Shown here piece after piece: positions 1 through 8,070 of a stretch of 64,000 bases of DNA. The first letter of the stretch is position 1; the number at the start of each line of letters is the position of its first letter. Under the pieces are notes generated by a model. The model did not search any database, was not told where the DNA came from, and was given only the letters and a program-made list of their open reading frames with translations. Source of the stretch: Bacillus gobiensis. GTDB taxonomy: Bacteria; Bacillota; Bacilli; Bacillales; Bacillaceae. The DNA lies in NCBI RefSeq assembly GCF_001278705.1, contig NZ_CP012600.1, positions 3,502,917-3,566,916 on the forward strand. Reading direction: 5' to 3'. Position numbers and translations under genes: made by a program.

Positions 1-126
1 AGCATACATTTTTGGTTCATATGAACAATAGATAAAGATATCCTCTGCTTTATTATCAACATACTCTAAACAAACTGCCACCATATCTGCTTGTAATTCT
101 GTAAAATAATCCTCAAATACCTTCAC
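1..126 (-). CDS. Probable immunity protein, C-terminus outside window
   Basis: An open frame of 42 codons runs off the left edge of the window. It begins at a GTG preceded by a strong ribosome binding site (AGGAGGT, about 6 bases upstream). The visible protein starts VKVFEDYFTELQADMVAVCL and is acidic with no signal peptide. It lies directly downstream of a decayed toxin tip (stop at 146-148), the position an immunity gene takes in LXG polymorphic-toxin loci. The N-terminus recalls small DUF600/YezG-type immunity proteins, but that is from memory and tentative. The role is inferred from position; the start is well supported. Confidence 0.55.
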   Translation of the reverse strand, partial: MKVFEDYFTELQADMVAVCLEYVDNKAEDIFIYCSYEPKMYA

Positions 127-145
127 ATGTTTACCTCCTAACGCA

Positions 146-540
146 CTATTCCATCTTTAATAAAATCATTTTAAACCCACTGGCTCCCTTAACCATTACC
201 GTAACATTAGTACCTGCTCAACCGCTTCTCACTGAGAACGCAGTTAAGGTATTTTTATGTCTAGATAATTCAGTGCTGTACTTAATGGTTCTTATAATTT
301 ATAAGTTTAAAAGATTGTCAATACGGTAACTTTTATTACGCTTAAATTTTCTGCTTCTGGACGATGTCCATACCTTTGGTGTTCTTATAAGCGTCTAAGG
401 CGTGGTTCGCCGTTGTTTAAGCCTTTGGCGGATTTATAGATCGTGTTTCCGCAATTAATCGCCCTACCGGGATGGACCCGGCTGCGGCCATTGCTCCGGC
501 AGCTACTTGTTCTGCGGAGGTTAGCTTTTCGCCTGTTGCC
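146..540 (-). pseudogene. Decayed LXG toxin fragment (core plus C-terminal tip)
   Basis: Bases 352-540 are a degenerate copy of bases about 2398-2597, inside the intact LXG toxin gene. Both carry long shared blocks such as gatgtccatacctttggtg, aaggcgtggttcgccg and agcttttcgcctgt. The copy has indels and stops in every frame. Further downstream on the same strand a short open segment ends in TAG at 146-148, followed by a ribosome binding site and the GTG of the next gene. This fits the last codons of a different toxin tip. The whole reads as a dead spare toxin module (shared core, different tip, own immunity gene). The toxin-tip assignment is inference; the core duplication is seen directly. 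Confidence 0.7.
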
Positions 541-925
541 AATTAATTCTATTGTATCTTTATTTTTTCTTAAAGCCTATAACTTCCATGGCGAAAGGTG
601 GATAAGAACTTTATGATACTGTAAATCAAAAGTGCTTTTACAATATTCCTATTGCTTATCACCACGAGCAAACGTAGTCGTCTTTTACAAATCTTGCATG
701 TCTGCCCAAGATGGTACAACCATCATGAATTTTGAATTTCAAGTAATCATTTTTAATCTTCCAGACATAAATATTTTATAAGAAAACAAAAGCACTTGTT
801 ACCTAAAAGGAAATCAAGTGCTATTTCTATGCATAATAGGGATTCCTGCAACTCTAAACTGCAAACATCCTTTTCTAATTTGATTACTCTAATCCAAAAA
901 AGTTCATAAAATAATAGAGTAATAG
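541..925. other. AT-rich stretch without a recognisable gene
   Basis: No frame of useful length with a ribosome binding site is visible on either strand. It lies between the immunity gene and the decayed toxin core and is probably decayed sequence of the same toxin locus. Its only clear element is the hairpin at 791-822. Confidence 0.5.
781..822 (-). terminator. Terminator after the LXG operon
   Basis: AGCACTTG and CAAGTGCT (791-798, 815-822) form a perfect 8-bp stem with a 16-base loop. On the minus strand it is followed by TTTTGTTTTC, so it should end the transcript of the immunity gene about 100 bases upstream. Confidence 0.55.
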
Positions 926-1438
926 TTAATTTTGTATTTGTAATTCCCTTAAAACTTCTGTCCGCAAATCACTCGCAATATTCCCATTCTTGTAATCATC
1001 CAATAAAAAATTTATTCTCTGAATATAACTATCTGAATTCTCTATACATCTTTCAAAACAGTCTATAAAATGGTCTACTAATGTATCATCAACTAAAGCA
1101 ATTGGTTCTGGATAATATTTGACACCTTCTCTTTCAAATGCTTTTCTACTAGTATAAGCAACTGCATCAATAATACAGTTCCAAGCCATGACGTCTGTTT
1201 CATTATCTGACATCTCTTGAATTATTGTTATACCATTTTCCTCATTATCTAATAATTCATAAAGAATATCCCCTATATTTTCTTTATCTTTTAGCCACTC
1301 CCAACATTTATATATAACTTCCTGGGCTAAAATTTGATCTTCCTTTTGAGAAAATACCGACAAAACTTTTTCTGAAAGTCCAAGAAAAAATACTACTTTA
1401 CCGTCTTCTGTTAAACTACTGAAGTTAGTATTAGCCAT
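926..1438 (-). CDS. Cognate immunity protein of the LXG toxin
   Basis: This 170-residue acidic, probably all-helical cytoplasmic protein has no signal peptide. The ATG at 1438 is chosen over the upstream one at 1471 because GGAGGT lies 6 bases before it, overlapping the 3' end of the toxin gene. Translation is therefore likely coupled to the toxin. Position directly after an LXG toxin with a few bases between them is the standard place for the protecting immunity protein. The sequence recalls the Imm6 family of predicted all-alpha immunity proteins, but this is a recollection, not a search result. Its job would be to bind and block the deaminase-like tip of the toxin in the producing cell and its kin. 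Confidence 0.7.
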   Translation of the reverse strand: MANTNFSSLTEDGKVVFFLGLSEKVLSVFSQKEDQILAQEVIYKCWEWLKDKENIGDILYELLDNEENGITIIQEMSDNETDVMAWNCIIDAVAYTSRKAFEREGVKYYPEPIALVDDTLVDHFIDCFERCIENSDSYIQRINFLLDDYKNGNIASDLRTEVLRELQIQN

Positions 1439-1451
1439 AATTAACCTCCAA

Positions 1452-3449
1452 CTAATCAATATACTTTCCATGTTTAATCATTAGATTAAGCCTACCAGTT
1501 ACTTTAATGCTTTCATCAATTTCCGATGTTACTTCAATTTTTAAATTAGGATATTTTAAACTTAATTGCTTTAACACACCAGGCGGAACTTTATCATTCG
1601 CTAACCCCTGATAACACTTTCTACATACACCTGAAGGATTCGATTGATGAAGTTTTAATGTTCCTACTACATCTTCTGGTTTTATACCTGCCTTTATTAC
1701 TGCTGAATCAAATTCATTCAGAACACCTTCCTCTGCATGCCTAGTGAACAATGGGTTATTCCCTGGGGCTTTGATATTCCTGTCGGGCATTACTTCATCT
1801 AAATCAGGTAATCTAGCTTCTTTTCGTACTTTCGGCGATCCTCCTTCAAAAGTCAAATCTTCTAATCCATTTACATCAGTCTTTCCAACTGCAACTGTTT
1901 CAGTTTCTGGAACATTCCATTTTTTCCTTAGTGCATCTATATCAGTTTTACCAATTTCAATCTTACTTTCTTTACCCGTACCCTTAGTACCATTCCTCAC
2001 CGAAAACGCCTGTGCAATCTCGCTCACTGACTTTTTCTCGAGGCTAAAGTGGGCCGCCATTGGAATGTTGTTTGGGGTTGCTAGCTGTTGAACACGGACT
2101 TTGACAGGCACCTCAAACTGCCCAACATTTCTCTTGACCTTCTCAAGCGCATTTTTGGCTTGGTTTATTTTGTTGCTGACATATTGGTTGCTGTACGGCG
2201 CTTTTGTATTAGGTAGATTTCTTGTTTGCACATGATCCGCATATCGCGCCAGTCCTCCCAATGCCGTTATTCCAAGTGCATTTGTCAGGCTCTGCGTGCG
2301 TTTCTCGTCTGAAAGCTTGTTGCCGAACATATCCCTTCCGGTTGCTGCTTCGCTAAAGCCGTTGGCTGCAACTAAGCCGTAGATACCCATTTCACTTTTC
2401 TGGAGGATGTCCATACCTTTGGTGCTCTTATAGGCGTATAAGGCGTGGTTCGCCGCATTTAAGCCCTTTGCAGTTTTATAAATCGCGCTTCCGCCTTTGA
2501 TTGCCCGGCCGGCCCAGCCGACTACTGGTATAAAGCCCGCAGCTGCCATTGCTCCGGCGGCGACACGTTCTGCGGTAGATAGCTTTTCGCCTGTGACGGG
2601 GTCAATACCTTCTATTGCTCTCTTATAATCATAATATCCTGTGAGCTCTCCCGTAAAGGTGCAGGTTGCATCCCACGCTTTTTCGTACCAAGGACGGTTT
2701 TCCAGCTCTTCTTGTTCTTTTGCCAGTCTCCTTTGTTCGATTTGATCCTTTTTAAATTGCAAGTACTCCGCTTGTCTGGCGGCATTTTCTTCCCGGAGCT
2801 TGTAGATTTCGCTGTTGTGATAGGCCTTGGCATCGAAGTGGATCGAGGTGACGTTCCCGCCGCTTCCAGTCGAAGCCAACAATTGCTGATAAAGTGTGGT
2901 GACGATGGCTTCATCGCTTTCCAGCATTTCATATTCCTCTTTTAGCACACGGTCCAGCTCATTCACTTCTTTTACCGTTTCCGAACGTTTTTTTTCGGAA
3001 TCCTCGATTTGGGAATGGAAGGATTCTTTTGAAAAAGGTGTGAGGGAGACCAAGTCGTCAATTTGACTGAATGTACCTTTTAATTCCCGGTGCTGTTCAG
3101 AAACCATTTCCTTCGCACGACTGAGGCTGTTCGATACATCCTCCTCCACAAAAGGAACTTGGACAGCCGTATCCCCGGCAAGATCAAAATCCTCTGCAGT
3201 ACCTGGAATCCCTTTCATAAAGGCAATATTTTTATCAATCAGTTGAATCCACTCATTCACTACGTCAATCTGTGCTTGATAAAAACCTTTGATTGCCTCC
3301 GCACCTTTTCCATGAAACCCATCGAGGTCAACAAGTGCCTGCATGTTCTGTTTTACCTGATTCATTTGGCGTTTAAGCTCTTGATACTCCTCGGCACGTG
3401 CTTTTGTCGCAGATTCTAATGTTTTCGCTTCATAGACTTTATTCGCCAT
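1452..3449 (-). CDS. LXG-domain polymorphic toxin with deaminase-like C-terminus
   Basis: This 665-residue protein has the layout of type VII-secreted LXG toxins. Residues about 1-200 form a long helical LXG domain. Residues about 255-390 are a glycine/alanine-rich pre-toxin core (GYYDYKRAIEGIDPVTGEKL, then a hydrophobic AAAGFIPVVGWAG stretch). A linker follows, then a variable toxic tip. The tip holds HAE (His571, Glu573) and VCRKC (Cys609, Cys612), the zinc-binding pattern of nucleotide/nucleic-acid deaminases of the YwqJ type. The target is unknown. The two upstream small helical proteins are probable secretion partners, and the immunity gene follows 13 bases after its stop. Export would need the Yuk/Ess type VII system elsewhere in the genome. 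Toxin class is firm; deaminase assignment rests on the motif spacing. Confidence 0.85.
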   Translation of the reverse strand: MANKVYEAKTLESATKARAEEYQELKRQMNQVKQNMQALVDLDGFHGKGAEAIKGFYQAQIDVVNEWIQLIDKNIAFMKGIPGTAEDFDLAGDTAVQVPFVEEDVSNSLSRAKEMVSEQHRELKGTFSQIDDLVSLTPFSKESFHSQIEDSEKKRSETVKEVNELDRVLKEEYEMLESDEAIVTTLYQQLLASTGSGGNVTSIHFDAKAYHNSEIYKLREENAARQAEYLQFKKDQIEQRRLAKEQEELENRPWYEKAWDATCTFTGELTGYYDYKRAIEGIDPVTGEKLSTAERVAAGAMAAAGFIPVVGWAGRAIKGGSAIYKTAKGLNAANHALYAYKSTKGMDILQKSEMGIYGLVAANGFSEAATGRDMFGNKLSDEKRTQSLTNALGITALGGLARYADHVQTRNLPNTKAPYSNQYVSNKINQAKNALEKVKRNVGQFEVPVKVRVQQLATPNNIPMAAHFSLEKKSVSEIAQAFSVRNGTKGTGKESKIEIGKTDIDALRKKWNVPETETVAVGKTDVNGLEDLTFEGGSPKVRKEARLPDLDEVMPDRNIKAPGNNPLFTRHAEEGVLNEFDSAVIKAGIKPEDVVGTLKLHQSNPSGVCRKCYQGLANDKVPPGVLKQLSLKYPNLKIEVTSEIDESIKVTGRLNLMIKHGKYID

Positions 3450-3473
3450 TCAATCCAAGCCTTTCTTTCATTT

Positions 3474-3734
3474 TTATTTGATCGCTTCATCCTGTTCCTT
3501 TAAGGTGTTTACGTTATCTCGTGTATCCTCGAGATTTTTTAATACGGCCTCCTTATATTGAGAGACCAACTCATGGATGTTCGTTTCTCTTTCCCGCCAC
3601 TTTGCGGTAAAATCAAGTTTATTGTCTCCGAGAGAGGACATAGACGGACCTTTTAACGAAAGTGCGTCAATCTCATTTTTTATTTCATTCAGCTTCGCTA
3701 AAACCTCTTTTGACCTTAGTTGGATCGTTGTCAT
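3474..3734 (-). CDS. YwqI-like LXG-associated helical protein
   Basis: This protein of 86 residues starts MTTIQLRSKEVLAKLNEIKN and is almost entirely predicted coiled helix, with no signal peptide. It resembles B. subtilis YwqI (DUF5344), which sits between ywqH and the LXG toxin ywqJ. The ATG at 3734 overlaps the stop of the previous gene (TAATG) and has AGGTGG 8 bases upstream. It is preferred to an upstream in-frame GTG at 3746. Small helical proteins of this kind are known in Streptococcus LXG systems to bind the LXG domain and aid its type VII export; that role is inferred here from order and size. Confidence 0.75.
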   Translation of the reverse strand: MTTIQLRSKEVLAKLNEIKNEIDALSLKGPSMSSLGDNKLDFTAKWRERETNIHELVSQYKEAVLKNLEDTRDNVNTLKEQDEAIK

Positions 3735-4201
3735 TAAAACAGCCACCTTTTTAGATCATTAAATTTGTCTCCTGCAGCTTCCAACGTCTCTTTTCCAGCG
3801 TCCGCTACTTCTTCCGCTTCGCGCGCCAGGATGCCTGCAAAAGACAGTGCTTCCTTTTGAATGTTTAATTGTGTAATCTCCCAATCTATACTGTCTTTGT
3901 AGCTTTCATATTCATCATTCAAAATGTCTTCAATCGTTTGCTGGGCTTCATTTCGGACATCATTAAACTGATCTGCCCGGGAGCCTGTCCAGGATTTCGA
4001 TAGTTCGGGTTTACTAATTTTCTTGCTTTCACCCAAATAATCATTTTGCTGGTGCTCAATTTCTGTTTTGGCTTTTTTCAATCTTTCAATCTTTTCTTCC
4101 ACATCTGCCACTTGGCCCGTTATGGCACCGCGGATTTGTGCTAGATTCTCCAAGCTGAACAATTGTTTCACCTCGTTAAAACTGGATTCAGTGTATGTCA
4201 T
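3734..4201 (-). CDS. YwqH-like WXG-fold protein (DUF5082)
   Basis: This helical protein of about 155 residues is the first gene of the LXG operon. A WXG-type turn (SWTGSRADQF) sits in mid-protein between two long helices, as in the ESAT-6/WXG100 hairpin fold, and matches B. subtilis YwqH. The start is uncertain: the ATG at 4201 has GGGA 5 bases upstream, while the ATG at 4213 has no ribosome binding site. It probably pairs with the downstream YwqI-like protein to present the toxin to the type VII secretion machine (inference from known LXG systems). The gene ends overlapping its neighbour by one base. Confidence 0.75.
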   Translation of the reverse strand: MTYTESSFNEVKQLFSLENLAQIRGAITGQVADVEEKIERLKKAKTEIEHQQNDYLGESKKISKPELSKSWTGSRADQFNDVRNEAQQTIEDILNDEYESYKDSIDWEITQLNIQKEALSFAGILAREAEEVADAGKETLEAAGDKFNDLKRWLF

Positions 4202-4373
4202 CTTTTCCCACATCTTAAGTGTAAGGAGAAAGACTCTTTCCTTAAATAGGTTTATTTTCCTCTTTTTCTGTCATTCCAGGGTGAATAGGCCTACAAATGT
4301 GCCGGGATGAAAAATAAAAAGAATCTTCAGACGAAGTCTTCCATTTCTCTGAAACTTTATATGGATAAGCGTA

Positions 4374-4408
4374 GAAAAACAGACCAAAACTGAAATACAG
4401 TCTTGGTC
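4374..4408 (-). terminator. Terminator of the MFS gene
   Basis: On the minus strand GACCAAGACTG and CAGTTTTGGTC form an 11-bp stem (one G-U) with a 5-base loop, followed by TGTTTTTCT, 26 bases after the transporter stop codon. Confidence 0.7.
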
Positions 4409-4433
4409 CGTCCAGCATGCTACATTCCTGTAG

Positions 4434-5699
4434 TTAACTTACGCCATCTTCTTTTTTCTCTTGATCACTTATCGGCATGATTTGAAATAACCGTACATAA
4501 AGAGCAGCACCGATCAACGTACAAAGCAATAGAAATCCAAAAACGCCGATTGGCGGCAGCCACGCAGAAAGAACAATCGACAATGGTGCGATAAAGCGTC
4601 CTACCGAGTATTGGAGATCAGAAGCTCCCATATATTGACCTCTCGCATTTTCTGGTGCATACTTGCTCACAAAACTATGCCCCACTGGTGAACTGATTAC
4701 CTCCCCGAGCGTTAATATAACCATAAATCCGAGCAACAGCCAAACGTTTGTGGTTAGTCCGATCAAAAACATTCCTGATCCAAACAGCAGTGTTGAAAGA
4801 ATCATTGTATTTCTGTCACTCCAATTTTCAAACCATTTGGTGATAGGAATGACACAAAGGACAAACATGAGTCCGTTTAACCCCAGCATCCATCCGAACA
4901 CCTCTGCGCTGCTGAGCGAAAGCGACCAGTCATTCCAAGTAAACATCGTTTGTGCCGGCACATAATCATTCACGTATACAGCCAAATACAAATCCAACTG
5001 CATGAACGCAACCGTAACAAAAACGCCAGCCAGGATATAAAGGGAAAAGACTTTGTCTTGGAAGATCACGGCATAGTTTTTCCATTGATCCTTCAGAAAA
5101 GAGATCATGGTGTTCGATTTCTCATCTTTCTTAATGGAATTCGGCAGTGTTTCCTGAATCAAAACAAAGATCGCAATGGAATAGAGCAGTGAGACGATCG
5201 TACAGGTCCACAGCAATCCGCTCCGGTAATGAAAGAAGAAAATCGCTCCCAGTACCGGTCCAAATACGGCCCCAATATTCATACCTGTTACAAAGGTGGC
5301 GAACACCCTTCTTCGATCCTTTTCCGTGATTAGATCGGCTACCATCGCCGAGCTTGCCGGCTTGTAAATTGATCCGCCGAGACTGATCCCGATAAATGCG
5401 AGATAATCAATCCAATGGGATGTTGACATAGCAAACAGTACAAACATTACTACCCGCAATAAAGACCCCATCAGCATGGATGGGCGGCGTCCAAATCGGT
5501 CAGATAGAAATCCGCCGAGCATGCTGCCGATGATGTTCATAAGCGGTGGTAAGGTCATCAAAATTCCGGCCGTTGTTTTGCCGAGAGCATCGCTAAAGTA
5601 GAGCGCAATAAAAGGGAAATACATCCAATACATTAAATTGAAGATAGTCTCGCCAATTAACCTGGTTTTCAGGTTAAGATCCCATGAAAGCCATTGCAA
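4434..5699 (-). CDS. MFS transporter, DHA1-type drug efflux
   Basis: A 421-residue integral membrane protein with about 12 hydrophobic segments. The MFS signature lies between helices 2 and 3 (GGFLSDRFGRRPS, about residues 62-74). A longer central cytoplasmic loop follows residue 180. Such proteins export small molecules by proton antiport; the substrate cannot be told. The ATG has GGGGGGAA about 8 bases upstream. It is monocistronic, with its own terminator and a long upstream spacer. No regulator is adjacent. Confidence 0.85.
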   Translation of the reverse strand: MQWLSWDLNLKTRLIGETIFNLMYWMYFPFIALYFSDALGKTTAGILMTLPPLMNIIGSMLGGFLSDRFGRRPSMLMGSLLRVVMFVLFAMSTSHWIDYLAFIGISLGGSIYKPASSAMVADLITEKDRRRVFATFVTGMNIGAVFGPVLGAIFFFHYRSGLLWTCTIVSLLYSIAIFVLIQETLPNSIKKDEKSNTMISFLKDQWKNYAVIFQDKVFSLYILAGVFVTVAFMQLDLYLAVYVNDYVPAQTMFTWNDWSLSLSSAEVFGWMLGLNGLMFVLCVIPITKWFENWSDRNTMILSTLLFGSGMFLIGLTTNVWLLLGFMVILTLGEVISSPVGHSFVSKYAPENARGQYMGASDLQYSVGRFIAPLSIVLSAWLPPIGVFGFLLLCTLIGAALYVRLFQIMPISDQEKKEDGVS

Positions 5700-5941
5700 A
5701 AGTTCCCCCCCTAACTAAGGATTAATTACAATGCACTGCATGAAAAGCTTTTTCCAACTGCACTCCTCTCAAATATTCCCGGCCAGGTATGTCTACAATA
5801 AATTATTTTTTTATAAAGATATAGACTTATAATGAGCTTTCGTTTAAACTAATATTATAGAAGCCAAGCAATAGGATCCTTTCTTAAGATGTGCCTTTTT
5901 TAGGAACTAATTTTAGATATTCTACTTACTTATAATATTTC

Positions 5942-5972
5942 AGCCGATCCGTGTACCGGGTCGGCTTTGTTT
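5942..5972 (+). terminator. Orphan hairpin with T-run
   Basis: AGCCGATCCG and CCGGGTCGGCT form a GC-rich stem followed by TTGTTT on the plus strand. No plus-strand gene lies upstream, so it may be a relic or may insulate the two leftward genes from antisense transcription. Confidence 0.4.
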
Positions 5973-6017
5973 ATGCTTCTTTAGTCGATAGGCAGCTAAT
6001 GCTAAACCCTTTATAAA

Positions 6018-6049
6018 CAACAAAAAGCCATCTATGTCGCTAGATGACT
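6018..6049 (-). terminator. Terminator of the 6088-7676 operon
   Basis: On the minus strand AGTCATCTA and TAGATGGCT pair around a 6-base loop and are followed by TTTTTGTTG. Confidence 0.7.
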
Positions 6050-6087
6050 TTTACATTTCTATCATTCTTCGCTTGTTTTTTAATTCC

Positions 6088-6483
6088 CTAGATTGTTTGC
6101 TTTTCTTTTCTGCTTTCAAAAACTTCCGATGCGACGGTGAGAATTGTGTTTAAGCCGTTTGGAAAGCCGGAATAAATGATCATTTGCATCATTGCTTCCA
6201 GGATTTCTTCCTCTGTCCATCCGACATTTAATGCTCCATTGATGTAAAAACGCAATTGTTCGGTATTTCCAAGCGCCGTCAAGCCTGCCACTGTTGCCAG
6301 CATCCTTGATTTTAGATCCAAGCCTGGTCTTGAAAAGATTTGTCCGTAATTAAATGAAACAGCAAGCACCCCTAAATCCGGAGCAACTGAATCTTTAAAG
6401 CTGTTTACAATAGCCTCGTAATTTTCCTTATCAATTTTCTCTAAGACTTCCAAACCTTTTGTATAGTTTTCATCTAGCTTCAT
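6088..6483 (-). CDS. Carboxymuconolactone decarboxylase family protein
   Basis: A 131-residue cytoplasmic protein with the all-helical CMD/AhpD-like fold. It shows the family pattern DLKSRMLATVAGLTALGN, then an INGALNVGWTEEEILEAMMQ block (residues about 57-105). It is closer to gamma-carboxymuconolactone decarboxylase than to AhpD, because no CxxC redox pair is present. The true substrate of these stand-alone proteins in Bacillus is unknown. The ATG at 6483 is chosen because GGTGAGG lies 7 bases upstream; an upstream TTG is less likely. It lies 24 bases after the MFS gene and before a terminator, so the two form an operon. Confidence 0.8.
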   Translation of the reverse strand: MKLDENYTKGLEVLEKIDKENYEAIVNSFKDSVAPDLGVLAVSFNYGQIFSRPGLDLKSRMLATVAGLTALGNTEQLRFYINGALNVGWTEEEILEAMMQMIIYSGFPNGLNTILTVASEVFESRKEKQTI

Positions 6484-6506
6484 TATCAATCCTCACCTTT
6501 CTCATT

Positions 6507-7676
6507 TTAGTGTGACGCCACTGGCATCTGTTTTTCTGAACCAATTGCTGAACTCAAAGCGATAGCGACCATAATCAAGCCTGCGGTACAAACACCTGTC
6601 CAATGGAAATGGCTCCAAGCCTGAACCCCTACAAAAGATCCGAGTGCACCGCCAAGAAACGTTGAAACCATATACAATCCATTTAAACGGCTTCTCTTTT
6701 CCGGAGAAAGCTGAAACAGCTTCGCTTGGCATGCCACTTGATTAGCTTGTGTACCTACAGTCACAAGCAGCGCACTGGCGATCACTGCAGGCAAGAATCC
6801 GCCGCCGGCAAACGCAACAATAAAGGACAGCAAACCGATGACCATACAGATCATATTTGCAAGACCGGCGCCTCTATTGTCGATAAATCGCCCGATAACC
6901 GGGGCTGCAAATGCTCCGCCAATACTCACGAGACCAATTGTGCCAACCGCTCCGCTTCCGTAGGAATACGGCGGCGAGGTTAAAAGAAAGACGAGTGTAG
7001 TCCAGAATAAACTGAACGCAGCAAACATCATCCCCTGGCTGAGGCATACCCTCTTTAAGACGTTTTCCTTCATAAAGATCGGCCCTAACGAAAGCAGCAG
7101 CTGTTTGTACGACATGTTTTGTGATTCTTTATTTTTTGGAAGCCCCAGGCGAATAAGAACGATAAATAGAACGGTAAATCCCAAGGACAGCCAATATACA
7201 GCTCTCCACCCGAATTGGGCATCCACGAACCCGCTCACAAGTCTCGCGCATAGTATGCCGGAGACCAATCCGACCGCAATATTTCCGAGGATTTTTCCTC
7301 TTTCATTCGCCTTAGCAAGACTCGCGGCCAGAGGGACAATGATCTGTGGAACGATGGTCACAAACCCTAAAAATAAGCTTGCCGTAACCATCCATATGAA
7401 GCTTTGCGCCATAGCCGATGCCAATAATCCCACACATACAAAAGCAAGCAGAAGCAAAATGATTCGCCGTCTTTCATAAAGATCTCCCAATGGAACGAGA
7501 AAAAGATTGCCAAGTGCATATCCGATCTGGGATAAGGTCGCAATCATTCCAATCTGAGTCGCCGAGACACCAAAGGAATCCGCCATACTTACGAGCAATG
7601 TCTGATTCAAATAGACATTGGCCACAGTAAAACCAGCTGTTGCAGAAAGGAGCCAAACCATTCGTTTTGTCAGCAT
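6507..7676 (-). CDS. MFS transporter
   Basis: A 389-residue, 12-helix major facilitator. Motif A appears as VPLGDLYERRRIIL (about residues 61-74). The protein is YdhP/AraJ-like, of the DHA1 drug or sugar-efflux group; the substrate is unknown. The ATG follows GAGGTGATAATTAATC. It is the first gene of a two-gene operon with the carboxymuconolactone-decarboxylase-like protein, so the pair may handle an aromatic or electrophilic compound (inference). The gene faces a divergent amidase across a 394-base spacer. Confidence 0.82.
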   Translation of the reverse strand: MLTKRMVWLLSATAGFTVANVYLNQTLLVSMADSFGVSATQIGMIATLSQIGYALGNLFLVPLGDLYERRRIILLLLAFVCVGLLASAMAQSFIWMVTASLFLGFVTIVPQIIVPLAASLAKANERGKILGNIAVGLVSGILCARLVSGFVDAQFGWRAVYWLSLGFTVLFIVLIRLGLPKNKESQNMSYKQLLLSLGPIFMKENVLKRVCLSQGMMFAAFSLFWTTLVFLLTSPPYSYGSGAVGTIGLVSIGGAFAAPVIGRFIDNRGAGLANMICMVIGLLSFIVAFAGGGFLPAVIASALLVTVGTQANQVACQAKLFQLSPEKRSRLNGLYMVSTFLGGALGSFVGVQAWSHFHWTGVCTAGLIMVAIALSSAIGSEKQMPVASH

Positions 7677-7689
7677 GATTAATTATCAC

Positions 7690-8070
7690 CTCTTTTCATT
7701 TTTATCTTACTCAATGTTTTTTTCCTATTATAGGAGTCAGTTTATACTGGTATTAGGAGTAACAAGATGTGAGTCCCTTCAATCGAAAGTGAGAAAAGAG
7801 ATATTAGAAGATAAGCCCTGTACGCGGAATAGGTTTAAATAATGTGAAAACTGAAACGACTCAGGCGATTCATATCTACCATTTATAATATAATAGATTG
7901 TAAGATTTTCAGTTTTTTCAGACGACAAGGAGGGATTGCCCGGAAAACACAAGGAAAATGGGAGACATTGTCCGGCCGAATACTCTTATGATTGGCGATC
8001 GCTAATACAGTATTATTGGATGAAACAGATAGGACTTGACTTCATAATCATATGAAAAGAGGAGACAAAG
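7690..8070. other. Divergent spacer between MFS and amidase genes
   Basis: No gene is visible. Near the MFS start is a short direct repeat (TATAGGAG at about 7730 and TATTAGGAG at about 7762) that could be an operator. Further right, ATTGCCCGG and ATTGTCCGG recur 44 bases apart. The amidase ribosome binding site (AGAGGAG) ends the spacer. No regulator gene is nearby. Confidence 0.4.

Larger units (their letters stand above)
5700..6087. other. Intergenic spacer with two hairpins
   Basis: No coding frame is evident. It holds the promoter region of the leftward MFS gene, a plus-strand hairpin at 5942-5972 with no visible gene to terminate, and the terminator of the gene at 6088. Confidence 0.5.
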
